Notes under the pieces: generated by a model
Seen by the model: the letters and a program-made list of their open reading frames with translations, nothing else
Database searches by the model: none
What the model was told of the DNA's origin: nothing
Assembly: GCA_900078405.1 (NCBI GenBank)
Contig: FLTS01000001.1
Coordinates: forward strand, 1,326,626 to 1,390,625
Direction of reading: 5' to 3'
DNA length: 64,000 bases
Source: an uncultured Stenotrophomonas sp.
Lineage (GTDB): Bacteria > Pseudomonadota > Gammaproteobacteria > Xanthomonadales > Xanthomonadaceae
Translations under genes and position numbers: made by a program
In this document: positions 18,229-26,076 of the stretch, one piece after another
Layout of the letters: every line of letters begins with the position of its first letter
How positions within the stretch are numbered: the first letter of the stretch is position 1

Positions 18229-18951
18229 ATGCCGCTGGACCTGCCCACCCTGACCGCGGCCTTCGTCGCCGGCCTGCTCGGCGGCCTGCATTGCGCGGCC
18301 ATGTGCGGCGGCATCGCCACCGGCTTCCCGGTGTTGGCGCCGGGGCGGCCGCTGGCGGTGGCGGTGCAGGCCAACCTCGGTCGCATCGGCAGCTATGTGC
18401 TGGCCGGCGCCCTCGCCGGCGGGCTCGGCGGCGGCATCCTGCGGCTGGCCCGCAGCGACGTACTGACCATCGGCTTGCGCATGGCCGCCGGCGTGGCGCT
18501 GGTGCTGGTCGCGCTGCGCCTGCTGAACAAGGGCGGGCGGCTGGACATGCTTTCCGGGCCGTCGCAGCGGGCCTGGCGCTGGCTGCAACCGCTGCACCGG
18601 CGCCTGCTGCCGGCCGACCGCACATGGCGGCGGCTGGCGCTGGGCGCGCTGTGGGGCTGGATGCCCTGCGGCCTGAGCCTGAGCCTGCTGAGCGTGGCAT
18701 GGCTGCAGGCCAACGCCCGCGACGGTGCGCTGGTGATGGCCGCCTTCGGCCTGGCGACGCTGCCGGTGATGCTGCCGCTGTCGTGGTCCGGGGCGCACAT
18801 GGGCCGCTGGCTGCAGCGCCCGCGCCTGCGCATCGCGATGGCCTGCTTCGTGCTGCTCACCGGCCTGCTGACGCTGGCCGCGCCGTGGCTGATGCAGATC
18901 CCGGCCCTTCATGGCCCGCTGGCGGCGCTGGGGTGCCGGCCACTGCATTGA
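18229..18951 (+). CDS. SafE/TauE-like membrane protein of the cco locus
   Basis: Integral membrane protein of 240 residues with about six helices, of the DsbD-like TauE/SafE group often encoded next to ccoS. Candidate metal or thiol sites are HCAAMCGG at about residues 18-25 and WMPCGLSLSLLS near residue 145. Both have cysteines in helices, as in copper-handling DsbD/CcdA relatives. It starts 3 bases after ccoS. The sulfite exporter name is generic; a role in copper or redox supply for cbb3 is an inference from position. Confidence 0.85.
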   Translation: MPLDLPTLTAAFVAGLLGGLHCAAMCGGIATGFPVLAPGRPLAVAVQANLGRIGSYVLAGALAGGLGGGILRLARSDVLTIGLRMAAGVALVLVALRLLNKGGRLDMLSGPSQRAWRWLQPLHRRLLPADRTWRRLALGALWGWMPCGLSLSLLSVAWLQANARDGALVMAAFGLATLPVMLPLSWSGAHMGRWLQRPRLRIAMACFVLLTGLLTLAAPWLMQIPALHGPLAALGCRPLH

Positions 18952-19007
18952 CCATGATGCTGCCCGCTATCCGCAGGTGCCGCACGGGGCTCTGCCGGTA
19001 ATGCCCC

Positions 19008-19031
19008 ATGCGGGGCAAGCCCCGCATCTAC
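19008..19031 (-). repeat. GTAG-tailed REP palindrome
   Basis: ATGCGGGGC-AA-GCCCCGCAT followed by CTAC, so the minus strand starts with GTAG. This is the form of Stenotrophomonas REP elements. A second partial copy of the arm follows at about 19042-19053. It lies between convergent genes. Near-identical elements are at 41470-41493 and 57107-57138. Confidence 0.75.
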
Positions 19032-19064
19032 AAGAGCACGAAGCCCCGCATCCACCACGGTCAT

Positions 19065-19994
19065 TCAATGGTCGTGATGATGATGCCCGTGATGGTCATG
19101 GCCACTGCAATGGCCGACATCGCCGCAATGGTCGCCTTCGACCTGCAAGGTGGCGTGGTCGATGGCGAAGCGTTCGTGCAGCAACCCCGCCAGCTGCCGG
19201 CGCAGCGCGTCGGCGTCCTCGCCCGCGGCGGCCACCACGTGCGCGGTCAATGCCGGGCGGTTCGAGGCCAGCGCCCACACGTGCAGGTCGTGCACGTCGG
19301 CCACACCGGGCTGGCCGCGCATGGCCGCATCCACCTCGGCCAGCACGATGCCCTTGGGCACGCCTTCGAGCAGCACGTTGATCGCCTCACGCAGCAGTAC
19401 CCAGGTGCGTGGCAGCACCCACAGGCCGATCAGCACCGCGAGGATGGGATCGACCAGGGTCCAGCCGGTGACGCGGATGACCAGCGCGGCGACGATCACC
19501 GCCAGCGAGCCGAGCATGTCGCTCCACACTTCCAGATAGGCGCCCTTGACGTTGAGGCTCTCGCCACTGCCGGCGCTGAGCAGGCGCATCGCGACCAGGT
19601 TGACCAGCAGGCCGAAGCAGGCCACCCACAGCATGCCGTTGGCGACGACCGGCTGCGGCGCGCGGAAGCGCCCGGCCGCTTCCCACAGGATGTACAGCCC
19701 CACCGCGAACAGCAGCAGGCCGTTGACGCAGGCGCCCAGCGCCTCCAGCCGCGCGTAGCCGTAGCTGCGGCGGGCATCGGGCGGGCGCCGTGCCAGCCGC
19801 ACCGCGGTCAGCGCGATCACCAGCGCGACGGTGTCGGTGGCCATGTGCGCGGCGTCGGACAGCAACGCCAGGCTGTTGCTCCAGAACGCGCCGACCACTT
19901 CCACCACCAGGTAGGTTGCGGTCAGCGCCAGTGCCCACCACAGCGGCTTCTCGTGGCGGATCTCGGCGGGCAGGTGGTTGTGGTCGTGGCTCAT
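19065..19994 (-). CDS. Cation diffusion facilitator, CzcD/ZitB-like metal exporter
   Basis: Inner-membrane proton-metal antiporter, probably for zinc and related divalent ions. The 309-residue product has six membrane helices, the metal site SDAAHMATD in helix 2 and a matching site in helix 5 (EVWSDMLGS). A cytoplasmic ferredoxin-like domain (VHDLHVWAL) follows, then a histidine-rich C-terminus (GHDHHGHHHHDH). The start MSHDHNH at 19994 fits the short His-rich head of the family. The longer frame upstream is not convincing. Confidence 0.92.
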   Translation of the reverse strand: MSHDHNHLPAEIRHEKPLWWALALTATYLVVEVVGAFWSNSLALLSDAAHMATDTVALVIALTAVRLARRPPDARRSYGYARLEALGACVNGLLLFAVGLYILWEAAGRFRAPQPVVANGMLWVACFGLLVNLVAMRLLSAGSGESLNVKGAYLEVWSDMLGSLAVIVAALVIRVTGWTLVDPILAVLIGLWVLPRTWVLLREAINVLLEGVPKGIVLAEVDAAMRGQPGVADVHDLHVWALASNRPALTAHVVAAAGEDADALRRQLAGLLHERFAIDHATLQVEGDHCGDVGHCSGHDHHGHHHHDH

Positions 19995-20067
19995 CGGCAG
20001 CTCCGTGGAACGTGGCCAGCTTAGCCATGCGGCGGGCGCGGAGACTATTACATCGCCCGCCGCCGGC

Positions 20068-20868
20068 TCACTCCAGTTCGCGCAGCCGCGCCTGCAGGCC
20101 GGCACGCGACAGTTCGCCCATGTGCACACCGCGCAGGCGCCCGTCGCCGCCGAAGAACAGCGTGGTCGGCAGCGCGCGGGCGCCGGTGCGCTGCATCAGC
20201 ACTGAATCGGCATCCAGCAGCACGTTGTCCGCCTGCAGCCGCGTTTCGGCGAGGTAGGCGACGACGTCGGCCGCCGCTTCGCCCTGGTTGGCGAACACGA
20301 AACCGATCTGCGGGTGCGCACGCTGCGCCTGCACCAGGGCGGGCATCTCGCGCCGGCACGGGCCGCACCAGCTGGCCCACAGGTTGAGCACCAGCGGCTT
20401 GCCGGCATGCGCCGACAACGGCACCACATTGCCGTGCACGTCGGCCAGCACCACGTCCGCCGGCAGCACGATGGTCGAGCGCTGCAGCGCGAACACGGCC
20501 ATCGCCGCCACCAGCCACAGCGCGCCGCTGGCGAACAGGCCCAGCAGCACCGGCTTGCGCGGCAGCTGCCGGCGCGTCGCCCACAGCGCGTATGCAAGCG
20601 CGACGGTCACACCGGCCCACGGCAGGTAGCCGCCGTCGCCAAGGCGGATGATGGACAGCGACTCGGCAAGGTAATCCGGCGCATGCAGCACTACATGCAC
20701 GACGCGCGCGCCCAGCACGCCCAGCAGCAATGCATCCAGCACCACCGCGCCGGCACGGCCGCGCAGGCCGCTGGCCGCGGGCACCAGCGCGCGCGCGAAT
20801 GCCCCGCCGACCAGCGCGGCAAGCGCCGCGATCAGCGCCATCAACGGAAACGGCCCGGCGCTGATCAC
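20068..20868 (-). CDS. Lgt-like membrane domain fused to a TlpA-type thioredoxin
   Basis: A 266-residue membrane-bound thiol-disulfide oxidoreductase. The N-terminal half (about 1-130) has four membrane helices whose spacing and motifs resemble a shortened prolipoprotein diacylglyceryl transferase (GPFPLMALIAALAAL, LLGVLGARVVHVV, GDGGYLPWAG). The Lgt catalytic region is missing. The C-terminal half is a TlpA/ResE-like thioredoxin fold with the active site WASWCGPCRREMP and the cis-proline loop ALPTTLF. The redox domain would face the periplasm. Reduction of apocytochrome or copper-site thiols is plausible given the nearby cbb3 locus, but not shown. Confidence 0.85.
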   Translation of the reverse strand: MISAGPFPLMALIAALAALVGGAFARALVPAASGLRGRAGAVVLDALLLGVLGARVVHVVLHAPDYLAESLSIIRLGDGGYLPWAGVTVALAYALWATRRQLPRKPVLLGLFASGALWLVAAMAVFALQRSTIVLPADVVLADVHGNVVPLSAHAGKPLVLNLWASWCGPCRREMPALVQAQRAHPQIGFVFANQGEAAADVVAYLAETRLQADNVLLDADSVLMQRTGARALPTTLFFGGDGRLRGVHMGELSRAGLQARLRELE

Positions 20869-21050
20869 CGCCCCGCTCCCGCCACCACTCCCGACGACTT
20901 CATCCTTTCCACTCCGTCACGCTGCACCGGCACCACGATGATGTCGGCGCCCGCCGCAGCTGTCACCCATGCGCGGACATGACCCATGCCACACAACACG
21001 GTGGCGGGCGCTGGCTACCATCGCAGGCCTACGGTCACACGAGCCCGCCC

Positions 21051-22172
21051 ATGCGCCGCCTGCCTGCCCTGCTGCTCACGCTGCTGCCCTTCGCCCTGTC
21101 GTGCGCCACCGCCACGCTGCATGCACGCGAGGTCGCCGAACCGGCCGCGCACGTCGATGCCGATGGCCCCTACCTGTTCCGCGATGGCACGCAGTTGCAC
21201 GCGCGCTGGGTGTGCGACGACCGGGTGGTCGAGCGCGCGCTGGAAGCCGGCGACGTCGCCACCGTGGCCCCGCAATGCGGCTATGCCCACGTCGTGCAGG
21301 TACAGGCCCCGGCCACCGCCGCGACCGCGGTGCTGCCGGCGGCGGCGCGCATCGTCGCCGTGTCCGACATCCACGGCCAGTACGGCCTGCTGGTGAAGCT
21401 GCTGCGCGCGCACCACGTCATCGACGACGCGGACCACTGGGTGCTGGGACGCGACACGCTGGTGGTGGCCGGCGACGTGTTCGACCGCGGCCCGCAGGTC
21501 ACCGAGGCGTTCTGGCTGCTGTACGGCCTGCAGCAGCAGGCGGCCGCGGCCGGCGGCGCGGTGCATTTCGTGCTCGGCAACCACGAGACGATGGTGCTGT
21601 ACGACGACCTGCGCTACGTCAATCCCAAGTACCTGCGCAGCGCACAGCTGCTGGGCCGCAGCTACCCGCAGCTGTACGGCGCCGATTCGGTGATCGGGCA
21701 GTGGCTGCGCACCCGCCCGGTGCTGCTGCGCATCGGCGACACCCTGTTCCTGCATGGCGGCATCTCGCCCGAGGCCCTGCAACTGGCGCTGGCCCCGGAG
21801 GCCACCAACGCCGCCTACCGGGCCTCGCTGGGCCGGCCCAAGGCCGAGCTCAAGGCCGACCCGGCCACCGCGCCGCTGTACGACGGCAAGACCAGCCCGA
21901 TCTGGTACCGCGGCTATTTCGACGGACGCCTCGACAGCGCCGGCGTGCAGGAGGTGCTGGACCGGTTGGGACTTGCGCGCATCGTCGTCGGCCATACCTC
22001 GATGCCGCACGTGAGCAGTTTCCACGGCGGTCGCGTCATCGCCATCGACAGCAGCATCAAGAAGGGCGAGAACGGCGAACTGCTGTTCATCGAGGACGGC
22101 AAGCTCAGCCGCGGCCTGCTCGACGGCAGCCGGGTGCCGCTGGTTGAAGGACAGACGGGACTGGGAGACTGA
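21051..22172 (+). CDS. Exported calcineurin-like metallophosphoesterase
   Basis: Two-metal phosphoesterase of the Shewanella-like (PPP-type) kind, probably periplasmic. Metal and catalytic motifs are in the expected order: SDIHGQYG, AGDVFDRGPQ, LGNHETM, LHGGIS and VVGHTSMP. The ATG at 21051 is chosen because the next residues form a signal peptide (MRRLPALLLTLLPFALSC). The open frame begins 24 codons earlier, but that stretch is not signal-like. 373 residues. The substrate is unknown. It is convergent with the downstream Crp/Fnr regulator. Confidence 0.87.
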   Translation: MRRLPALLLTLLPFALSCATATLHAREVAEPAAHVDADGPYLFRDGTQLHARWVCDDRVVERALEAGDVATVAPQCGYAHVVQVQAPATAATAVLPAAARIVAVSDIHGQYGLLVKLLRAHHVIDDADHWVLGRDTLVVAGDVFDRGPQVTEAFWLLYGLQQQAAAAGGAVHFVLGNHETMVLYDDLRYVNPKYLRSAQLLGRSYPQLYGADSVIGQWLRTRPVLLRIGDTLFLHGGISPEALQLALAPEATNAAYRASLGRPKAELKADPATAPLYDGKTSPIWYRGYFDGRLDSAGVQEVLDRLGLARIVVGHTSMPHVSSFHGGRVIAIDSSIKKGENGELLFIEDGKLSRGLLDGSRVPLVEGQTGLGD

Positions 22173-22196
22173 GCGTCCGGCAAACGCCAACCGTAC

Positions 22197-22943
22197 TCAG
22201 AAGCTCCGGCGTGACGCGCTGGCCAGGTCGGCCAGATGCTCCGGGTCGAGGATTTCCCAGTCCCGCTGCTGCCCGCGCAGGTGGCCGGTGCGTTGCCAGT
22301 CGGACAACAACCGGCTCAGCGTTTCCGGGCGCACGCCGAGGCGCCCGGCAATCTGGCGGATCTGCAACGGCAGGCGCACCCGGCACGGCTCGCCGGGCCG
22401 TCGCAATGACAGCAGGTAGGCGGCCAGCCGTTGCGCGGCCGAACTGCCTGTGAGCCAGTCGACCTCGTTGGTGCGCTGGTAGATCCGTTCGCCCAGCCAT
22501 TCCAGCATCCGCAGCGCCAGCCCCGCATCGGTATTGCAGGCCTGCCGCAGCGCCTGTCGTGGCAAGCGCAGCGCCAGCAATGGCCCCTGCGCGCGAGCCC
22601 CCATCGGATAGCGGCCATGGGGCATGAACATGGCCGCCTCGGCCACCAGCTGGCCGGGGCCGTACAGGCTGTAGACGCGCTCCTCGCCGTCCCGGCCCAT
22701 GCGCAGCACCTCGACCCTCCCGGCCAGCACCAGCAGGCAGTGCCGCGCCGCGTCGCCCTCGCGGAACAACCACTGCCCGGCCTCCAGCCGCAACGGCGTG
22801 GCCGCCTCCAGCAGGCACCGCCCGGTGTCGGGCCGCAACTCGCGGAACAGCGGGTGTTCGCGCAGCGCATCGGCCGCCGCCGGTGACCCATTGGGTGCGA
22901 CTTGATTTATGTCATTGGTGGCAGCGGCGGTCGGCACGAACAT
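22197..22943 (-). CDS. Crp/Fnr family transcriptional regulator (no iron-sulfur cysteines)
   Basis: A 248-residue regulator with an N-terminal cyclic-nucleotide-binding-like sensor (about 28-150, with LLVLAGRVEVLRMG and YSLYGPGQLVAEAAMF) and a C-terminal helix-turn-helix (QIRQIAGRLGVRPETLSRLL). It lacks the N-terminal cysteine cluster of oxygen-sensing FNR, which fits the Dnr/NnrR/NssR groups that respond to nitric oxide; this assignment is inference. It is divergent from the ABC-TonB-haemoglobin operon. The two start codons are only 6 bases apart, so one start may be wrong or the regulatory DNA lies inside coding sequence. Confidence 0.88.
   Translation of the reverse strand: MFVPTAAATNDINQVAPNGSPAAADALREHPLFRELRPDTGRCLLEAATPLRLEAGQWLFREGDAARHCLLVLAGRVEVLRMGRDGEERVYSLYGPGQLVAEAAMFMPHGRYPMGARAQGPLLALRLPRQALRQACNTDAGLALRMLEWLGERIYQRTNEVDWLTGSSAAQRLAAYLLSLRRPGEPCRVRLPLQIRQIAGRLGVRPETLSRLLSDWQRTGHLRGQQRDWEILDPEHLADLASASRRSF
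22902..22915 (+). promoter_or_regulatory. Candidate FNR/DNR-type box between divergent regulator and ABC operon
   Basis: TTGAT-TTAT-GTCAT matches the left half of the FNR palindrome exactly and the right half at 3 of 5 positions. It lies within codons 10-14 of the regulator as annotated and 34 bases before the ABC lipoprotein ATG. If it acted at -41.5, transcription would start at about 22950, the A of that ATG, giving a leaderless message. Confidence 0.45.
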
Positions 22944-22949
22944 GGCTGC

Positions 22950-23972
22950 ATGAGAATACTTCTTATTTGCCGGGTCGCTGCATCCCGCTCCGCCGCCACT
23001 GTACTTGCCCTGCTGTTGACCCTGCTGCTGGCCGCCTGCGGCGCTCCGCAGGCGCCGGAACCGGCCGATGAACTCCTGCGTCTGGCCGGCCCCGGTGCGG
23101 TGGTCAGCTTCCCGCTGATGCGCATGGCCGAGGTCGGGGTGGCGGTGGACGGGCGCGTGCGGCCGGCCGGGTTCCGGCTGTGGCAGAGCGCCGACCAGCT
23201 GCGGGTGATGCTGGCCCGCGGCGAGGTCGACTACAGCGCCACCCCGGCCAACCTGCCGGCATTGATGGCCAACCGCGGCGAGCCGGTGCGCCTGCTCAGC
23301 GTCTCGGTCTGGGGCCTGCTGTGGCTGGTCAGCCGCGACCCGCAGGTGCACGACTTCGGCGACCTGCGCGGGCGCACCCTGCTGACCCCGTTCCGGCGCG
23401 ACATGGGCGCCATCGCCCTGCACGAGCTGTACGCCGCGCAGGGGCTGGAACCGGGCCGCGACCTGCAGCTGCGCCAGGCCCGCGACGCGCTGGACGCGGT
23501 CGCGCTGATGCTCGCCGGCCAGGCCGACCACGCGGTGCTGCCCGAACCGACCGCCTCGCTGCTGCTGCAACGCAACCACAGCGAGGGCGGCGCGCCGCTG
23601 TACCGGGTGCAGAGTCTGGAAGCGGCATGGGCGCTGCGCTTCCCGCAGCAGCCGGAGCTGCCGCAGGCCGGGGTCATGGCCGCTACCCCGCGCGCCGCTG
23701 ATACCGCGCTGGCACAGGCGATCGTCACTGCCTACGCCGAGGCCTCGCGCTGGTGCAAGGCCGACCCGCCGGCCTGCGCGGCGCTGGCCCGGCGCCACCT
23801 GCCGCACATGCCGCTGCCGGCCCTGGAAGAGTCGATCCGGGTCACCCGCCTCGACGGCCTGCCCACCGCGCAGGTGCGGCCACAGCTGGAAGCGCTGTAC
23901 CGGCTGATCCTCGCCAGCCAGCCCGAGGCGGTCGGCGGCCGCCTGCCGGACCCGGCGTTCTACGGCCCATGA
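22950..23972 (+). CDS. NitT/TauT-type ABC transporter substrate-binding lipoprotein
   Basis: Periplasmic binding component of a small-molecule importer, 340 residues. A basic head is followed by a hydrophobic stretch and lipobox LLLAACGAP (Cys30), so it is membrane-tethered by lipid. The rest fits the NMT1/SsuA-like fold of NitT/TauT binding proteins (ALHELYAAQGLEPGRDLQLR; AGQADHAVLPEP). It contains no extra domain that would name the ligand. The ATG at 22950 is favoured over a TTG at 22902 because it directly precedes the signal peptide. It overlaps the permease start by ATGA. Confidence 0.85.
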   Translation: MRILLICRVAASRSAATVLALLLTLLLAACGAPQAPEPADELLRLAGPGAVVSFPLMRMAEVGVAVDGRVRPAGFRLWQSADQLRVMLARGEVDYSATPANLPALMANRGEPVRLLSVSVWGLLWLVSRDPQVHDFGDLRGRTLLTPFRRDMGAIALHELYAAQGLEPGRDLQLRQARDALDAVALMLAGQADHAVLPEPTASLLLQRNHSEGGAPLYRVQSLEAAWALRFPQQPELPQAGVMAATPRAADTALAQAIVTAYAEASRWCKADPPACAALARRHLPHMPLPALEESIRVTRLDGLPTAQVRPQLEALYRLILASQPEAVGGRLPDPAFYGP

Positions 23973-24905
23973 CCCGGCACCCGCCCTCCCCGCGTGAACT
24001 GGCGCTGTGGTCAGCGCTGGGCGTGCTTGCGCTCGGCGTCGGCTGGCAACTGGTGGCCACGCGCCTAGGGCCGCTGCTGATGGCCACGCCCTTGCAGACC
24101 CTGCGTGCGCTGCTCGCGCTGGTCGGCAGCGCCGCCTTCCTGCACCACGCCGCGGCCAGCCTGCTGCGCGTGGCCTGCGGCGTGGGCCTGGGCATCGCGC
24201 TCGGCCTGCTGCTGGGCCTGCTGATCGCTTGCCAGGGATTGTCGTGCACGTAGTCGTCGGTGGCGTGACCGGCCTGCTGCTGGGCCTGCTGATCGCTTGC
24301 CAGGGATTGTCGTGCACGTAGTCGTCGGTGGCGTGACCGGCCTGCTGCTGGGCCTGCTCGCCGGCCGTCATCCGCGCCTGCGTGCGGTGCTCGAACCGCT
24401 GCGCTGGCTGCTGATGTCGATACCCGGGGTGATCGTGGTGGTGCTGGCGATGCTGTGGTTCGGCATGGGCACGACGATGGTGGTGTTCATCGCCGTGGTG
24501 CTGCTGGCGCCGGGCATGTACGTGAACACGCTCAAGGGCCTGCTGCTGGTCGATCCGGCGCTGCTGGAAATGGCGCGGGTGTATCGCTTCGGCGCGTGGC
24601 GGCGGCTGCGCCACGTGGTACTGCCGGCGCTGGCGCCGCCATTGTGCGCGGCGCTGCTGGTGGCCACCTGCGGCGGCGTGCGGCTGGTGGTGATGGCCGA
24701 GGTGCTCGGGGCGATGGACGGCGCCGGCTTTGCCCTCGCCAACGCCCGCAGCACCTTCGACAGCGGCGAACTGTACGCATGGGTGGTGCTGGTGCTCGGG
24801 CTGGTGGCGCTGCTGGAACTGGGCCTGCTGCGGCCGCTGCAACGCCGGCTCACCCGCTGGCAGGAAGACGCGCCGGCCATGCAGCGGGAGACCGGCGATG
24901 CTTGA
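23969..24905 (+). pseudogene. NitT/TauT-type ABC permease, disrupted by a 136-base insertion
   Basis: Inner-membrane permease of the ABC importer. The first part (23969-24253) encodes two N-terminal helices and then hits a TAG inside the inserted DNA. The remainder resumes in another frame after 24358 and carries the rest of the membrane domain, including the ATPase-coupling loop (LEMARVYRFGAWRRLRHVVLP). Removing exactly two 68-base units (136 bases) restores a 266-residue permease of normal length with ALGLLLGLLAGRHPRLR at the join. The gene as sequenced should be null unless a truncated product works. Start ATG overlaps the binding-protein stop; the end overlaps the ATPase. Confidence 0.88.
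24203..24358. repeat. 68-base tandem duplication with a foreign 48-base core in the permease gene
   Basis: The 20-mer GGCCTGCTGCTGGGCCTGCT occurs three times (24203-24222, 24271-24290, 24339-24358). Two identical 48-base segments (24223-24270 and 24291-24338) lie between the copies. The 20-mer is native permease sequence; the 48-mer is not. Read on the minus strand, the 48-mer encodes ATDDYVHDNPWQAI, the conserved stretch before the C-terminal helix of DUF883 (ElaB/YqjD) proteins. Confidence 0.9.
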
Positions 24906-25605
24906 GTTCGATCAAGTAGTGCTCGAACGCGGCGGCCAGCGGGTGCTGGACGGCGTGGCGCTGCGCATCGCGCCAGGCGAGCGGGTGGGCCTGGTCGGCC
25001 CCAGCGGCACCGGCAAGAGCAGCCTGCTGAAACTGGCCGCCGGCCTGCTGGCGCCGGCGTCGGGCCGCGTCGGCAACCGCTTCGCCCGTACCTGCATGGC
25101 CTTCCAGGAGCCGCGCCTGCTGCCGTGGCGCAGCGTGCTCGACAACCTGTGCATTCCGCTACGCGCCGCCGGCCATGATCGCGCCAGCGCGCGACGCATC
25201 GCCGGCCAATGGCTGCAACGCATGGGCCTGGCCGAACGCGCCGACGCCTGGCCGCGGCAACTGTCCGGCGGCATGGCGCAGCGGGTTGCGCTGGCGCGCG
25301 CGTTCGCCACCGCGCCGGACCTGATGCTGCTGGACGAACCTTTCGCGGCGCTCGACCAGGCCCTGCGCCGCGAGCTGGGCGTGCTGTGCGACGCAGAACT
25401 GGCGCGCACCGGCGCCGCCCTGTTGTGCGTCAGCCACCATCCGCAGGAACTGGCCGAACGGGTGGACCGCTGCCTGCGGCTGGAACACGGCCGGCTGCTG
25501 CCCTGCGCGCTGCCATGTCCCGCCATTCCCGGCGCCAACGCCGACGCCGCCGTCACTCCCCTTTTCCCCCAGCCAGCCGCCCCGCGGCAAGCGAGCACGC
25601 CATGA
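24898..25605 (+). CDS. NitT/TauT-type ABC transporter ATP-binding protein
   Basis: ATPase of the importer, 235 residues. Walker A is GPSGTGKSS (about 34-42), the Q-loop AFQEPRLLPW, the signature LSGGMAQRVALARA, Walker B LMLLDEPFAALD, and the H-loop histidine is in CVSHHPQEL. The start ATG at 24898 lies inside the permease 3' end. Its own stop overlaps the next gene by ATGA. It is intact although the permease before it is broken, which suggests the damage is recent. Confidence 0.93.
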   Translation: MLEFDQVVLERGGQRVLDGVALRIAPGERVGLVGPSGTGKSSLLKLAAGLLAPASGRVGNRFARTCMAFQEPRLLPWRSVLDNLCIPLRAAGHDRASARRIAGQWLQRMGLAERADAWPRQLSGGMAQRVALARAFATAPDLMLLDEPFAALDQALRRELGVLCDAELARTGAALLCVSHHPQELAERVDRCLRLEHGRLLPCALPCPAIPGANADAAVTPLFPQPAAPRQASTP

Positions 25606-26045
25606 GCCACTACGCCCTTCTCCACATCCTGCACCTGTTCGCCGCCTTCGTTTTCGTCGGCACCGTGTTCTTCGAAGTGCTGATTCTGGAGAACGTGCGC
25701 AAGCGCGTGCCGCGCAACGTGATGCACCAGATCGAGGTCGGCATCGGCGCCCGCGCGCGGCAGCTGATGCCGTGGGTGCTGGCGGTGCTGTACGGCAGCG
25801 GGCTGGGCATGGCCTGGCGCTACCGCAGCCTGCTCGCGCACCCGCTGCAGGACAGCTTCGCGCTGATGCTGACGCTGAAGATCACCCTCGCGCTGAGCGT
25901 GTTCGGCCACTTCCTCTACGCCATGCGCCTGCGCGGCAAGGGCCGGCTGGCCTCCAGCGCATTCAAGCGCATCCACCTGAGCGTGTTCGGCCACATGGTC
26001 GGCATCGTCCTGCTGGCCAAGCTGATGTTCCACCTCGCCTGGTGA
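25602..26045 (+). CDS. Four-helix membrane protein, CopD-like
   Basis: A 147-residue protein with four predicted helices and histidines near helix ends (HILHLFAAFVFVG; HLSVFGHMVG), loosely like the CopD/DUF-type copper or haem membrane proteins. It is coupled to the ATPase gene by an ATGA overlap and followed after 31 bases by a TonB receptor. The function is unknown. Haem or metal handling is suggested only by the histidines and the neighbouring haemoglobin gene. Confidence 0.7.
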   Translation: MSHYALLHILHLFAAFVFVGTVFFEVLILENVRKRVPRNVMHQIEVGIGARARQLMPWVLAVLYGSGLGMAWRYRSLLAHPLQDSFALMLTLKITLALSVFGHFLYAMRLRGKGRLASSAFKRIHLSVFGHMVGIVLLAKLMFHLAW

Positions 26046-26076
26046 CCCCTTTTCCTCCGTTCCGACAGACTCCGCC

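Noticed and set aside
24203..24358. CRISPR-like repeat-spacer pattern (20-base repeats, 48-base spacers)
   Set aside because: The two spacers are identical, the repeat is permease coding sequence, and no cas genes are present; it is a tandem duplication.
24297..24905. A separate functional gene starting with TTG inside the permease region
   Set aside because: It lacks the N-terminal helices of a permease, and its frame is continuous with the upstream part once 136 bases are removed.
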